A stretch of DNA of 64,000 nt from Echiichthys vipera (lineage: Eukaryota > Chordata > Actinopteri > Perciformes > Trachinidae): NCBI GenBank assembly GCA_963691815.1, contig OY829657.1, forward strand, positions 28,855,243-28,919,242. Reading direction: 5' to 3'. Positions 15,612-26,470 of the stretch are shown one piece after another. A program made the translations under genes and the position numbers. The notes beneath the pieces were generated by a model. The model searched no databases. It saw nothing but the letters and a program-made list of their open reading frames with translations, and was not told the DNA's origin. Position 1 is the first letter of the stretch; each line of letters opens with the position of its first letter.

Positions 15612-15735
15612 AGCTATTACTTAGGTTTAGGCATCAAAACTACATGGTTAGGTTTAGACAACTAAACTACATGGTTAGGTTTAGTCATAAAAAAATACAT
15701 GGTTAGGTTCAGACAACAAAACTACTTCCTTCATG
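15612..15735 (+). repeat. Short tandem repeat, about 28-bp unit
   Basis: About four imperfect copies of a unit containing ACATGGTTAGGTTTAGACAA are arranged head to tail. Confidence 0.85.
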
Positions 15736-18600
15736 CCCTTTGTGTGCGTTCCCTGGGTGTACAAACACTGGTGACGTTGACAATGTGTCCTTCTTTTATT
15801 TCCCATCTACAGTGAAGTCCATCAGAGAAACGTCGTCCAAAAAAAACCTCCTGATACCAGATAACTAGTAATATGTGAGACAATACATTTGTTTTTGTTT
15901 TTATTTGAGTCTGCTAACCCTGAATTAGATCTTTTCTGTAACAAGCTAATTAAAAGTCTGACTCTGTCCATGATCATCAGCATGCATTCATTTATTCTCT
16001 TTCTCACATGACTGCACTTGATTTAAAATAAACGTATACTGACTCTGATGTTCACAATGTATTTACATGATAAATCTGAACCTCAGGTGAAGGAAAGGTT
16101 GACAAAGTTTGGTGGGTTCAGCCTTCATCCCTAATGTTCAGTGGGCTGTATTGTAGAGGAAGACTTCATAATGTGGCAGAGCCATCCTCTGTGGGGTTTG
16201 CTCAAGGAACTTTCTTTGATTGTCTTTTTTTCTTTCCTTTCTTCTTTCTCTTTACTTCCTCTTCTTCTTCTTTCCTCTGTCTTCTCTCTCCTCCTATTCA
16301 CCTTCAAGTGCGCTGTCACCCCCCCTTCTTGCCCCTCATCAGCAGTACACCCCAGCCCCCCTCACCGCACCCTCCCAGCTCCCATGATAGGGACAGGGGG
16401 GTTGTGTTGTGTTTCGGTCGCCCTGTTTATGCAATCCCCCTTGTTTTGAAGTGACAGGCCAGGGATAGATATGCAATATTAAAGAGAGGCCTTATGAATT
16501 TTTGACATCTAATTAGTTGCTTCCCCGTTAACATATCGCGGCTCGCAGGGGCATGGAGCGCTCCGCCGGGGCCCCTCTGAAGTGCAGGGCAGAAAAAAAG
16601 CGGCCCGCTGCCACCTCTAATGTATTCCCCTCTAATGTAAGTAGTAATCATAGCACTAAGGTTAATTAATGGCCCTCCGAAGCCCTGCTTTCCACAGAAT
16701 ATCAGGCCTGTGGTATCATCGGAGCACCAATTAGAGGCTTTTTTCTGCTCCTGCTTCAAATGTTAATGGCCACTGTTTCAGGGCCGCAGAGCGACGGGGA
16801 AGAGGTAAAGTGCTGAGGTGATTGTCGTAACACTTTATGGATGTTACACAGGCCGGCAGAATGTGTCTGCCCTGTGGCATACAGCCATGCAAAGGCTCAG
16901 ATGGTCACACACAGTATCAAGGTGCCTACATGGCTTTAAAACAGCATTATCAAAAGTAAGGACTAAGTAATGGACTGTTTGAGAAGTCTAAACAGGTTTT
17001 AGAGGTGCACTGAGTGCATTTTTTTGCTAAATGGGCATACTTTGTCTGTAGGGGGTTGGCATGGTTGTTTATCAATTCCATTGATTCAGCAATTGTGTGT
17101 CCAGCTGCTATCCCTGTGGGACCCCAATGTAATAACATATGTATTTGGATGCCCTTTTTTTCTGTCAGTCAAACACAATGCGACAAAGCTGACACAAAGA
17201 AAAATACATCGACAAATCTGCGAAATACAAACCCAGCGTATAAAAATAAATGTTTGGAATACAAGTAGCAGTTTAAAGGGCTAGAAGCAATTTAGTAGAT
17301 CCTGTCCATCAAGTCGGGGGACTCACAAGACAGATTTTTAAAAAGAATGGTTAAAACTGAGCAGATACATCCAGACTTTTAGTCCCTGGTACGCATCCTT
17401 TAATTTGACCTCCCTGCCTTGTAAACAGACTGTCAAACTCTTAACTCATGATAATGTCATCATCCGAGTTCTTTTGTCACAACTGAAAAAGCGAAACAGA
17501 AGACAAAGAAAAGTGAAAAACAAAATTCCTCGCTCCTTGACGGAAGAGCTAGAGCGCACTAGATTTGTGAATATACAGCCCCGGTGAGTGATGATACCTT
17601 CTTTAAATTAAAGATGACCAATAATGACTGGCCCCACACATTAGGTTAAGATTTTTGATATGAGTAGTAACAGCATGTCTGAGACACTTGATGGAACAGA
17701 GCCATTGTTCACTGAATCTGTTTGACCTGCACTTCTTTCTAAATGAAAATGTCATGAAAAAGTTCCATTCACGTAAGTCTACAGGTAGGTGTAGCTGGGC
17801 CCTTCTATCCCATCTTTGAGGCTGATTACCTCCATTAAACAAAGTGATAACATATGAAGTGGGTGAGAAAACTGGATGGAAATATGACGTGTGTTTGTTT
17901 CATCCCCCTTGCCCTTCTCTTGTACTATCTCTGTTATCAAACCACAAATGAGACAAGAACTAGCTGCAGTTTAAAAACCTGATTGTATTTGGATTAAGGC
18001 AATACTCTGGTTTCTCAAATGCTGTGTAAACACCTTATCCTGAGTTCTCATAAACAGACCGAGTTAACTCCTTTAGTAACCTGAGTATTCGTGCATGTAC
18101 TGTATACAAGTTAAGATCAGGTTACATGTCTGCACATGCTCCATAGGTTATAACTGCCCTTCCCCACTCCGCTGCAGTGGTTTTAGAAAGATCAGGAAGC
18201 CACGGTGCCCAAAACAACAGCAACAAAATGAGCTTCACCTGTCTACCAGCTGAGGACTTTCCAATGCCAACTAAAGGCTCATTTCTGTTTCCATATCATG
18301 CGTAAACAGAGACGTAGGTTATCTTGGTTTTAATCGTCACTGTCCTTGCGCATTCATGCGCTCTTTACGTTGTAATGGACGTTGAGCAAAACATCCTCTA
18401 GAGGGCGTCATTTAGATTCAAAAGTTTGTGCTGTAGAGGAATGCATTCCTTTCCATTTTACTTAGGTGTTTTTGGCAAAGTGAATGAGGAACTCTCCCCT
18501 CATCAAACAACAAACTGCCCTGCTGCTTTGTCACCACCAGTAGCAGACTGGTTATACTGTATGAACATGTGAAGTGTTTCTGGAAAAAGTCCTGTGAACC
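15736..18600. other. Intergenic stretch; possible conserved noncoding block 16430-16830
   Basis: No gene recognised. The 16430-16830 segment has balanced composition and lacks microsatellites and repeat signatures. It carries three ATTA-core palindromic sites: ATCTAATTAGTT near 16508, GGTTAATTAATGG near 16660 and CCAATTAGAGG near 16728. This resembles the make-up of vertebrate conserved noncoding elements, but no conservation test was possible. Confidence 0.4.
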
Positions 18601-18628
18601 TTCTTGGGTAAATAAAGGTTAAAATAAC

Positions 18629-18656
18629 ACACACACACACACACAGACACACACAC
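18629..18656. repeat. (CA)n microsatellite
   Basis: Short CA run with one GA interruption. Confidence 0.95.
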
Positions 18657-18948
18657 TGTCACTCACAGCTCAGCTCACAGTCCACATAATGATGAAGTGA
18701 CCAAAGGAAGGAGTGTGTTGTTGTGTATGTGGAACCTCAGCACCACTTTGATGTGGAGGTGTCAGCGACTCCCTCGCCCCATCTTCTCTGATGCTCCCCC
18801 CCGTCTCTCTCCTCTATATGCCTGTATGTCTCTCACCTGCTGTCCTTTGTTCATATTTGATTCCCATAGGTGCTGCTGAAGTACAATAGGCCTGGGAGGG
18901 CGGCCACCACCACAGTGTTGGCTTTAACAGTCAAACATATGTAAAGAC

Positions 18949-18972
18949 GGTGTGTGTGTGTGTGTGTGTGTG
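18949..18972. repeat. (GT)n microsatellite
   Basis: Short GT run. Confidence 0.95.
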
Positions 18973-19070
18973 TATTTGTGTGTCTACTGAGAATACACCT
19001 CTGCACACAATAGAAGCAGTGGCATGTCATCACACAGATATAGAGGAGTGTGTGAGAGTGAAAGGATAGG

Positions 19071-20000
<930 letters not shown>

Positions 20001-20560
20001 GGGGCCTACTCACACTGTCCTTCTGGCCGGGGCCAAAACCGTTTTTTCAGCTAAAGCCTAGTACCTTTAAGCAGTGTGAGTGCACCCGCTCCGCGCACAA
20101 CTGCGGCCAGCACACATGTAAGAGCACGAGCGTGCGCACGTGTGCGAGCACGAGCACGAGCCCTACGGCAGTAGCGTTATGTCCGCCTGTTCGGACATGT
20201 AAATAGAAGGACGGACCATGCGCGGACATTTAACAACAACAACAATGGCGGTGAAAGGTTCACGTTGGTGTGATGCGGAGGTGGAGTGTTTACTGCAGAT
20301 TTGGTCGGATGAAAAGATTCAAAAACAGTCGACAAGACGCACAAAAACTCCGAGGTCTGTGGAAAGATTTGTAAACAAAGCCACACACACGCGATCAATG
20401 CGTGTGACGTGTTACGGCGTGATGGCGTATGGACAGCAAGAAGCATTGGTTGGCCCTGGCAGTGTGAGTACAAACGGGGCTGGGGCGCGGGGGGAGAGGG
20501 AGGGGGGACAAGTACCCTAAAGTCCGGGTCGCGGTCCGGGAAGACAGTGTGAGTACGCTC
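20001..20560 (+). mobile_element. SANT-encoding TIR element, copy C
   Basis: A 560-bp element with imperfect inverted ends: ACTCACACTGTCCTTC at the left and GACAGTGTGAGTACGCTC at the right. It contains subterminal copies of the same motif (GCAGTGTGAGTGCACCC near 20070, GGCAGTGTGAGTACAAACG near 20456). Related copies lie at 33890-34489, 34493-35056 and, as a fragment, 21082-21197. TCAA occurs on both flanks, but the exact duplication cannot be fixed. The encoded SANT/Myb-like start suggests a PIF/Harbinger-like parent. hAT cannot be excluded because some copies end in CAGGG. Confidence 0.75.
20245..20520 (+). pseudogene. Myb/SANT-like DNA-binding protein start, 91-codon frame
   Basis: The frame opens with ATG in MAVKGSRWCDAEVECLLQIW and continues SDEKIQKQ. 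The spaced Trp residues and acidic helix match the first helix of the Myb/SANT-like proteins encoded by Harbinger-type transposons as their second gene. After residue 30 the similarity is lost, while homologous DNA continues into the element's right arm, so the rest of the frame is probably non-functional. In copies at 34127-34210 and 34744-34811 the same start is followed by stops or a frame slip. Confidence 0.6.
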
Positions 20561-20762
20561 TCAATGTCCTCATATGAGGACAGCTCCAAAGTTATACTCC
20601 CAATGGTGTCTAACAAGGACAGTTAGCAGTGTTTAGCTTTTTACTGTTGCTAAGGTTTTTCAAATTTCTATAATAATACAAGTCCACTTTGTCTCAGGAT
20701 CAGCTGTAGAGTAACTTGGCTGGCATGCCTGCCATCTGGTTTTTACTCTAATAAGTGTATAG
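20561..20762. other. Short intergenic spacer
   Basis: Unique-looking sequence between the SANT element and the hAT element; nothing recognised. Confidence 0.5.
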
Positions 20763-20812
20763 CAGTGGCGGCCGCTGGTCATTCAAGGAGGCGAAGCTCA
20801 TTTTTCCGGCCT

Positions 20813-20823
20813 ACATCATAAAT
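20813..20823. repeat. Left target site duplication of truncated Rex3
   Basis: ACATCATAAAT, repeated exactly at 21483-21493. Confidence 0.9.
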
Positions 20824-21482
20824 CTCATCTCATCTCATCTCATCTTCGACTGCATATCTGGGGTCGGGTCGCGGGATCAGCAGCTGTAGCAGGGGACCCC
20901 AAACTTCCCTTTCCCGGGCCACATTAACCAGCTCAAACTGGGGGATCACGAAGGCGCTCCCAGACCAGTCTGGAGATGTAATCTCTCCACCTAGTCCAAG
21001 GTCTTTCCCGACGTGCCTGGTACACCTCCCTAAGGAGGCGCCCAGGGGGCATCCTTACTAGATGCCCGAACCACCTCAACTGTCCGCAACCCACTCTGTT
21101 ATGCGCGGAGTGGGTGCACTCACACAGCTCAAACGCACTAGGCTTTAGCTGAAAATCCGGTTTTGGCCCGGTGCGAAAGGACAGTGTGAGTGCGCCCTTA
21201 CGCTACATCGTCCCCTCACTCGTGAACAAGATCCCAAGGTACTTGAACTCCTTCAGTTGGGGTAAGGACTCATTCCTTGCTGGAGTAAGCAATCCACCGG
21301 TTTCCTGCTGAGAGCCATTGCCTCAGATTTAGAGGTGCTGATCCTCATCCCAGCCGTTTCACACTCACCTGCGAACAGATCCAGTGAGTGCTGAAGGTCA
21401 CTGACCATGACATATTGACAATGATTCCCCAACAGTCTTCAGCTCTGCCTCTACAAAAGAGGGCGTGTTAGTCGGATTAAGA
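20824..21482 (-). mobile_element. 5'-truncated, internally deleted Rex3
   Basis: The segment is bounded by an exact 11-bp duplication ACATCATAAAT (20813-20823 and 21483-21493). It matches three separate parts of the Rex3 at 3472-6650: about 3472-3745 (20824-21081), about 4046-4256 (21198-21410) and about 5008-5083 (21411-21482). The two missing blocks and the foreign segment between the first two show that the copy was rearranged. It ends with the same GATGAGATGAG-type tail. Confidence 0.88.
21082..21197 (+). mobile_element. SANT-type TIR element, right-end fragment (copy D)
   Basis: The segment from TGTCCGCAACC to GACAGTGTGAGTGCGCCC matches the right arm of copies A and B, including GCACTAGGCTTTAGCTGAAAA and TTTTGGCCC. 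No left end is present. It replaces about 300 bp of the surrounding Rex3. Confidence 0.82.
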
Positions 21483-21493
21483 ACATCATAAAT
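21483..21493. repeat. Right target site duplication of truncated Rex3
   Basis: Exact copy of ACATCATAAAT at 20813-20823. Confidence 0.9.
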
Positions 21494-21501
21494 GTGTTTG
21501 T

Positions 21502-21630
21502 TTATTTATATGTAAATTCTACCCTTCGTTTCTTATCAAGAAAATTATCTGTGACCTTTTCCAGGGACTTGACCATTGTTCTCTCAATGGCCAGCAGAGC
21601 TAGGTTGCCTAAACGGCCTTGGCCCCGCTG
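21502..21630 (-). pseudogene. hAT transposase C-terminal remnant
   Basis: The frame reads GQGRLGNLALLAIERTMVKS, then LEKV and a basic segment ending in FTYK. The R-L-x-N/S-L-A-L-L-x-I-E pattern is the hallmark of the hAT C-terminal dimerisation region, as in ZMYM1-like fish transposases. The upstream part of the frame to 21756 is not recognisable. The remnant lies near the 3' terminus of the hAT element, as expected. Confidence 0.7.
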
Positions 21631-22122
21631 GAGCTGCTGCGCCAGGCTACTGTGAAGTGTGACCACCTGTGAGTGTGAGTGACAGGGGGAGAAGCTCCGA
21701 AGCTGCCGCTGCTCGTTGGGGAAAGAAACTGCAGAGTGACAGAACTGAGTTACCAAACATAACGCTAGTCGTTTTTTAACAATGACAAAGTCGCTGGGGA
21801 TCAGTAAAGCCTCCAGATCAGTTCAGAACAACGGAATGAAAAACTTAAAAATGCTCCGCTGGATGTTTATTCTTCACGATCACTGATTCGCTCGTTTAGC
21901 TGTCGATCAAAAAAAGGATTCAACCTCAGACAGCTCATCCAATCATAATGCATATGCCTTGCGTCCAGTCCAGCCCACTGTCCCATAGACCCCCAGAGAC
22001 ACTGAGCATCTGATGGGCGGGACAAAGCCCAGCATTTATCCAGTGAGCGTCTAGTTTGGCTGCAGTGGAACAACCCCCTCTACGCTTCCCCATTGAAGTC
22101 AGTAGAAGCTGAGCGTCCGACT

Positions 22123-22435
22123 GTGTAAAGAGCTGTGAAGCTGTGGGGATGAATGAGAAGGAAGTCGTGCCGGTTACCTGTGATAAGGAGCTGAGCTATC
22201 TTACTTTTATTGTTGAACAAATGGAAGCTGCCCGTATGCCACACACTCATGCACAAGGACACACACACACTATCCCAGACAACTCCCTGCCGTGATCAAT
22301 TAACTGATTATTCCTTTGCGTAGGCTGGTGATTGGCTAATCAGGAAAGCTATTAATCACCTTCTATCTGTGCTGATCAGAAGAGATGCCTATCCTGTGCT
22401 CTCAATCAGGTCCTCATACATCACACATGTGGTCA
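22123..22435. other. Intergenic spacer
   Basis: Begins with the right flank of the hAT element; nothing else recognised. Confidence 0.5.
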
Positions 22436-22449
22436 TCACACACACACAA

Positions 22450-22492
<43 letters not shown>

Positions 22493-22496
22493 CACA
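22436..22496. repeat. (CA)n microsatellite
   Basis: CA run with two AAA interruptions, directly upstream of a SINE. Confidence 0.97.
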
Positions 22497-22620
22497 GCGG
22501 CCGCAGGTTTGACTCCGACCTGCGGCCCCTTTGTCTCCCCCTCTCTCTCACCCCATTTCTTGTCTGTCCTACATTATATAATAAAAGCCCTGAAAAACTG
22601 CCAAAAGAAATAATCAAATG
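22497..22620 (+). mobile_element. tRNA-derived SINE, 5' truncated
   Basis: It starts at GCGGCCGCAGG, has the B box GGTTTGACTCC and continues CGACCTGCGGCCCCTTTGT, TCTCTCTCACCCCATTTCTT, GTCTGTCCT and ATAATAAAAGCCCTGAAAAA. This is the same family as the complete copy at 55046-55238. Confidence 0.8.
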
Positions 22621-22740
22621 GCTCTCATCCCAGTATGTAAGATAACAACGTTTATTTCACGGCCATCAATCTGTCACTACAAACAACAGAGAAACTGGGA
22701 TTCCACCACACACAGAGGGAGAGGGACTTCATTCTGTGCT

Positions 22741-22787
22741 TTATATATATATATTTTAATATATATATATATATATGTATATATGCT
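22741..22787. repeat. (TA)n tract
   Basis: Alternating TA with small interruptions, immediately before a perfect palindrome. Confidence 0.95.
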
Positions 22788-22853
22788 AAACATAAATATA
22801 GCAGCACAACAATATATATATATATATATTGTTGTGCTGCTATATTTATGTTT
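22788..22853. repeat. Perfect 66-bp palindrome
   Basis: Two 33-bp arms without a spacer are exact reverse complements, from AAACATAAATATAGCAGC on the left to GCTGCTATATTTATGTTT on the right, with a TA-rich centre. The next flanking bases do not pair. Confidence 0.97.
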
Positions 22854-22930
22854 TTAACATAAATAACAGCTCCATTAATGCATGCTTCACTGAGGTTGCA
22901 GCTGGTAAAGGTGAGGTTCATTTCAGTTAC

Positions 22931-22936
<6 letters not shown>

Positions 22937-22973
<37 letters not shown>
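22937..22973. repeat. (TA)n tract
   Basis: About 18 uninterrupted TA units. Confidence 0.97.
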
Positions 22974-22975
<2 letters not shown>

Positions 22976-24602
22976 TGGGTAGCATAATCAATAATATTAT
23001 AATGTATATAATTTATATATTTTATTTATAATCTGAATCTACAAAAAAACTAGTAACTAAGGTTCTTAAATAGTTAAAAGTGCAGTATTGGTTTCCAGGC
23101 TTCAGAAATGTAGTGGAGTTGAAGTATAAAATATAAAAGGGAACTATTTGAATAAAATGCAACTGCCTTAAAACAGTAGTTGAGTGAATGTACCCTGATA
23201 GAGACATACAGAAGTGGCCTGTTATGACATAACCACTGATAATTAAACACTTCGAAATGGTTCAATGGGTTAAATGAGTTCTTCAAACCCTTTGGCTTTA
23301 TTATCACATATTTCCAGTAAAATAACTTGTTTATCACCAAATGTATTAATACGAATGTCAATCAAAGCTGCCTACATCACACTGTCAGTGTGTTACATCA
23401 TGTCACACACAGGGGTGAGGAGTGGAGGAGCATCATTGTGATCTCCAATCACCGCCGGTTTCCTGAACGCTCACCTCATTCCATGCACTTCCTCTCCCTG
23501 CTATTTTATTCTTTTTTGTTATTACCTCTCTTTTTTTCAATTAGATTCAATTGACCTGACAGAATTGCCGGCAATTAAGTGATTTTTGTAATAGTCCTGG
23601 GCTAATTTGCCATGGCTTGTCAGCTGTATTTTATGTCGCCAACCCCCCACCTCGCTTACTCTCTCTGGCACATAATAGCTTATAATTTCAAAATCTTTAC
23701 CCTCCGCTTCCTTCTCAATAAATCGCAATTACAGGAAGTTGTTAGAGATGCCTAAACTCCCCGCCACCATCCCCTTCCCAGCCGCTTCACTTTGTGCTGT
23801 CAGAGATTTTTTATATTTTTTTATGCAATTGAGAGAGCGACAGAGAGCAGCAGAGGAAATCAATTTGTTTGCAGAGCCTTAATGTAATCATGCTTCATGT
23901 GTGCAGTCTAAGTCTCCTGGGCTCCAGCACACAGAAGTTTATTCTCCGTATTGCTCATTAAGAATACGATTTTCTGGCAGCTGGTCTTTGGACGGAGTAT
24001 CTTTTATTCTCTACCGAAAGACGGATAAAGGTGTTTTAGGTAGTTTTAGTTGATGGATCCTCTTGGAGGTTCTAAAGTTTGCACATAAGTGTCGTGATGG
24101 AATGGGAAAGGTCAGCTGGTGTTTACGTTAGAGTTATGGAGCCTTGGCGGTGGGGGGGTTTTGAGAGATGCTGTCCCCCACTCCTCCTACCCCCCACCCG
24201 TCCCACTTTGCTCCTGTTTCATCTCATCCGTCAAGCTCAAACCCGACGCCACGCTTCGAGTCTCCTCATAAAATATGCAAATGAACTCCAAATGAAATAC
24301 CTTTTTCCTCAGTCTCTTCGAGCTTGAAGGCCTTCCATCAGTTCAGTGCCCCCCCTCCCCACACACACACACACACACAACACTAATCATCTCTGTATGT
24401 AATAACTCCAGAGGCGAGCATCTGCTTGCCTCCATAACACTCCACTGATCTCCCATCCACCCATTCCACATTCCCTCCCCCTTTCCCCATCACAATCTAC
24501 ATGTATTAGGTCGTAATGACTTAGCGGTTAAAAGCAAATAGATGCCAGGGGACATACAGATGCCCCCCCCCCCCACCCACCCTTATATTTCTTCACTCAC
24601 AA
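22974..24602. other. Intergenic stretch; possible conserved noncoding block 23430-24010
   Basis: No gene recognised. From about 23430 to 24010 the sequence is unique-looking and carries many ATTA-core sites (CAATTAGATTCAATTGACC, GGCAATTAAGTG, CGCAATTACAGG). Before 23430 it is AT-rich without features. Runs of C occur near 24340-24360 and 24565-24574. Confidence 0.4.
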
Positions 24603-24616
24603 ACACACACACACAC

Positions 24617-24692
<76 letters not shown>

Positions 24693-24702
24693 CATCATCA
24701 TC
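24603..24702. repeat. (CA)n microsatellite followed by (ATC)n
   Basis: About 44 CA units with one GC interruption, ending in four ATC units. Confidence 0.98.
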
Positions 24703-25591
24703 AAACACACCCACACTATGATGCCCAACTCTGGCTACTCAAGATAAATGGTGCGGAGTGAGAGAAGAACTGAGCCCTATCAATCACATTTAGCACCGGG
24801 GCGTTTGTTATCAGAAAGTGTCACCTCCCCACCCCCCTCCATTCAAAGCCTGCAGGAGTAGAGGGGGGTGATATTGAGGAGGGGGTAAAAGTAGTCTGAA
24901 AACTCCTTAGCAAAACATTGTTGATAGCTGCAGTTTTCATAGCAGGCATAGGAAGTAAATGAGAGAAGGCTGGTTAACAAGAAGCAAGCAACAATGGGCT
25001 TTAACCAATTAGCACACTGTGTCACACACACACACACACACACACACGTGTGTGTGCGTGTGTGCGCGCGTGCGTGCAGAAAATCATTGCTCTCATTGAT
25101 CTCATGGAATCATTGGTCTGTCAAACTAACACCTCCCCTAACTTTCAGCATCTCAAAGTTGGAGTCTTAATGATGTTATTTTTGTTGAGCGCAGGAGCAG
25201 TGGAGGCGGCTGATCGATGGATATTTTGCCGCTTGATAACTCTATTTCCTCATGCAATCTCATTTCAGTAAGCATAAGTATACGGATACTGGGCCTAATG
25301 GCTGCACGTGCTGTGCTTAACACAGTTTGAAATGAATAACCCCACTAACAGTCTCATAGCCATTACAAGCAGGATTTAAATGATCGTTTGGGAGGATGAA
25401 ACCACTGATAGCGATTTTGAAAATATTGTAATATCATTTTCAGTTTGCCTAAATCATTCTAATGAGACATGCCACTTAGCGACCATGCTGGAGCTGAAAT
25501 AAGGCCCTGTGTTTCAGCTGTGTCACACGCCCTGGATGTAAACGGCTGCAGAAATATGGCCGCCCACTGCTAGAAAAAGTGGAGGCGAGGC

Positions 25592-25633
<42 letters not shown>

Positions 25634-26100
25634 GCGTGTGCGTGTACAATTCCATCTAGCTCTATTTGCGTCGCGCAGCAATTCCTCAAACCAGCAGATC
25701 ATTTTGTTGTTGTTGTTGTTGTTGATTGAAGCATTTTATTTTCTCAGGATACAAGCGCGCACACACATACACACACCGGCAAATTGGCTCAGGAGAGAAA
25801 GGGAGACGGATATATACATCCAGTTGGATCAACAAATAAATTATTCACAGCGATATGACAGCAGATGTTTGGGAGGCCGTGATCCAGCAGTGGTCTCCGC
25901 TGCAACTTTTGATCAGAAATTCAAAAACAGGCCCTGTGTGGCAGTCAGACGGCTGGATGGGAGTCTGGAAGCGATCAGCTTGCACCATGTCAGTGATGAA
26001 CCGTACAGGGTGACGACTAATTAATACTAATCAATTAATTTTACAACAGTATTAAACGTTAGCCAGTCTTCAACTGGAAGTCTTTCTTTGAGTGCTGTGT
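24703..26100. other. Intergenic stretch with two microsatellites
   Basis: A CA tract turning into GT/GC lies at 25026-25076, (GT)n with GC interruptions at 25596-25645, and (TTG)6 near 25706-25724. No recognisable gene; the frames over these tracts are artefacts. Confidence 0.6.
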
Positions 26101-26470
26101 ATTGCAGAGTTTGACTGACAGTTACCATTAGCCGTTACAGCTAAGTAAAGACGAATGTTAGCTTACAGCTTAAACGTAGCATTTCACTCAGTGCCAGCCT
26201 ACAGTAGCTGGGCCCAACAACAGACAACCCTGGCAACCATCAACGGCCAACGTTATTGGCTGCTACAATAGAAACAGAACGTGACAGGACGTCATTGTCA
26301 AACCTGTCAAAAAAAGGTTAAGTATTAATTCAGACTAGATATATTTTTTATGGAAAAGCAATACTTTATTATGTGCCCATTATGTGCCCCTCAAAACTCC
26401 CTGCGGGTGTATTCTTTCTTTTTAAATATAGCTTTTAATAAAGATTCTAAGTATTCAACATTTAACCAAT
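26101..26470 (+). mobile_element. Dispersed repeat family 1, copy 2 (partial)
   Basis: Matches the centre of copy 1: GCAGAGTTTGACTGACAGTT, GTGCCAGCCTACAGTAGCTG, CAACAACAGACAACCCTGGC, TATTTTTTATGGAAAAGCA, AAATATAGCTTTTAATAA. It lacks the left end and the THAP-like part. Confidence 0.85.

Larger units (their letters stand above)
20763..22122 (-). mobile_element. hAT-type DNA transposon, internally deleted, with nested insertions
   Basis: The left end CAGTGGCGGCC and the right end GCGTCCGACTG form imperfect inverted termini of hAT type. They are flanked by an 8-bp near-duplication: GTGTATAG at 20755-20762 and GTGTAAAG at 22123-22130, 7 of 8 identical. A frame on the minus strand near the left end encodes a hAT C-terminal dimerisation segment, so the 3' end is at 20763 and the 5' end at 22122. 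Most of the transposase is gone. A truncated Rex3 sits inside at 20824-21482. Confidence 0.75.

Noticed and set aside
24603..24702. Possible CRISPR-like array among CA repeats
   Set aside because: It is a simple dinucleotide/trinucleotide repeat without unique spacers, in a vertebrate genome.
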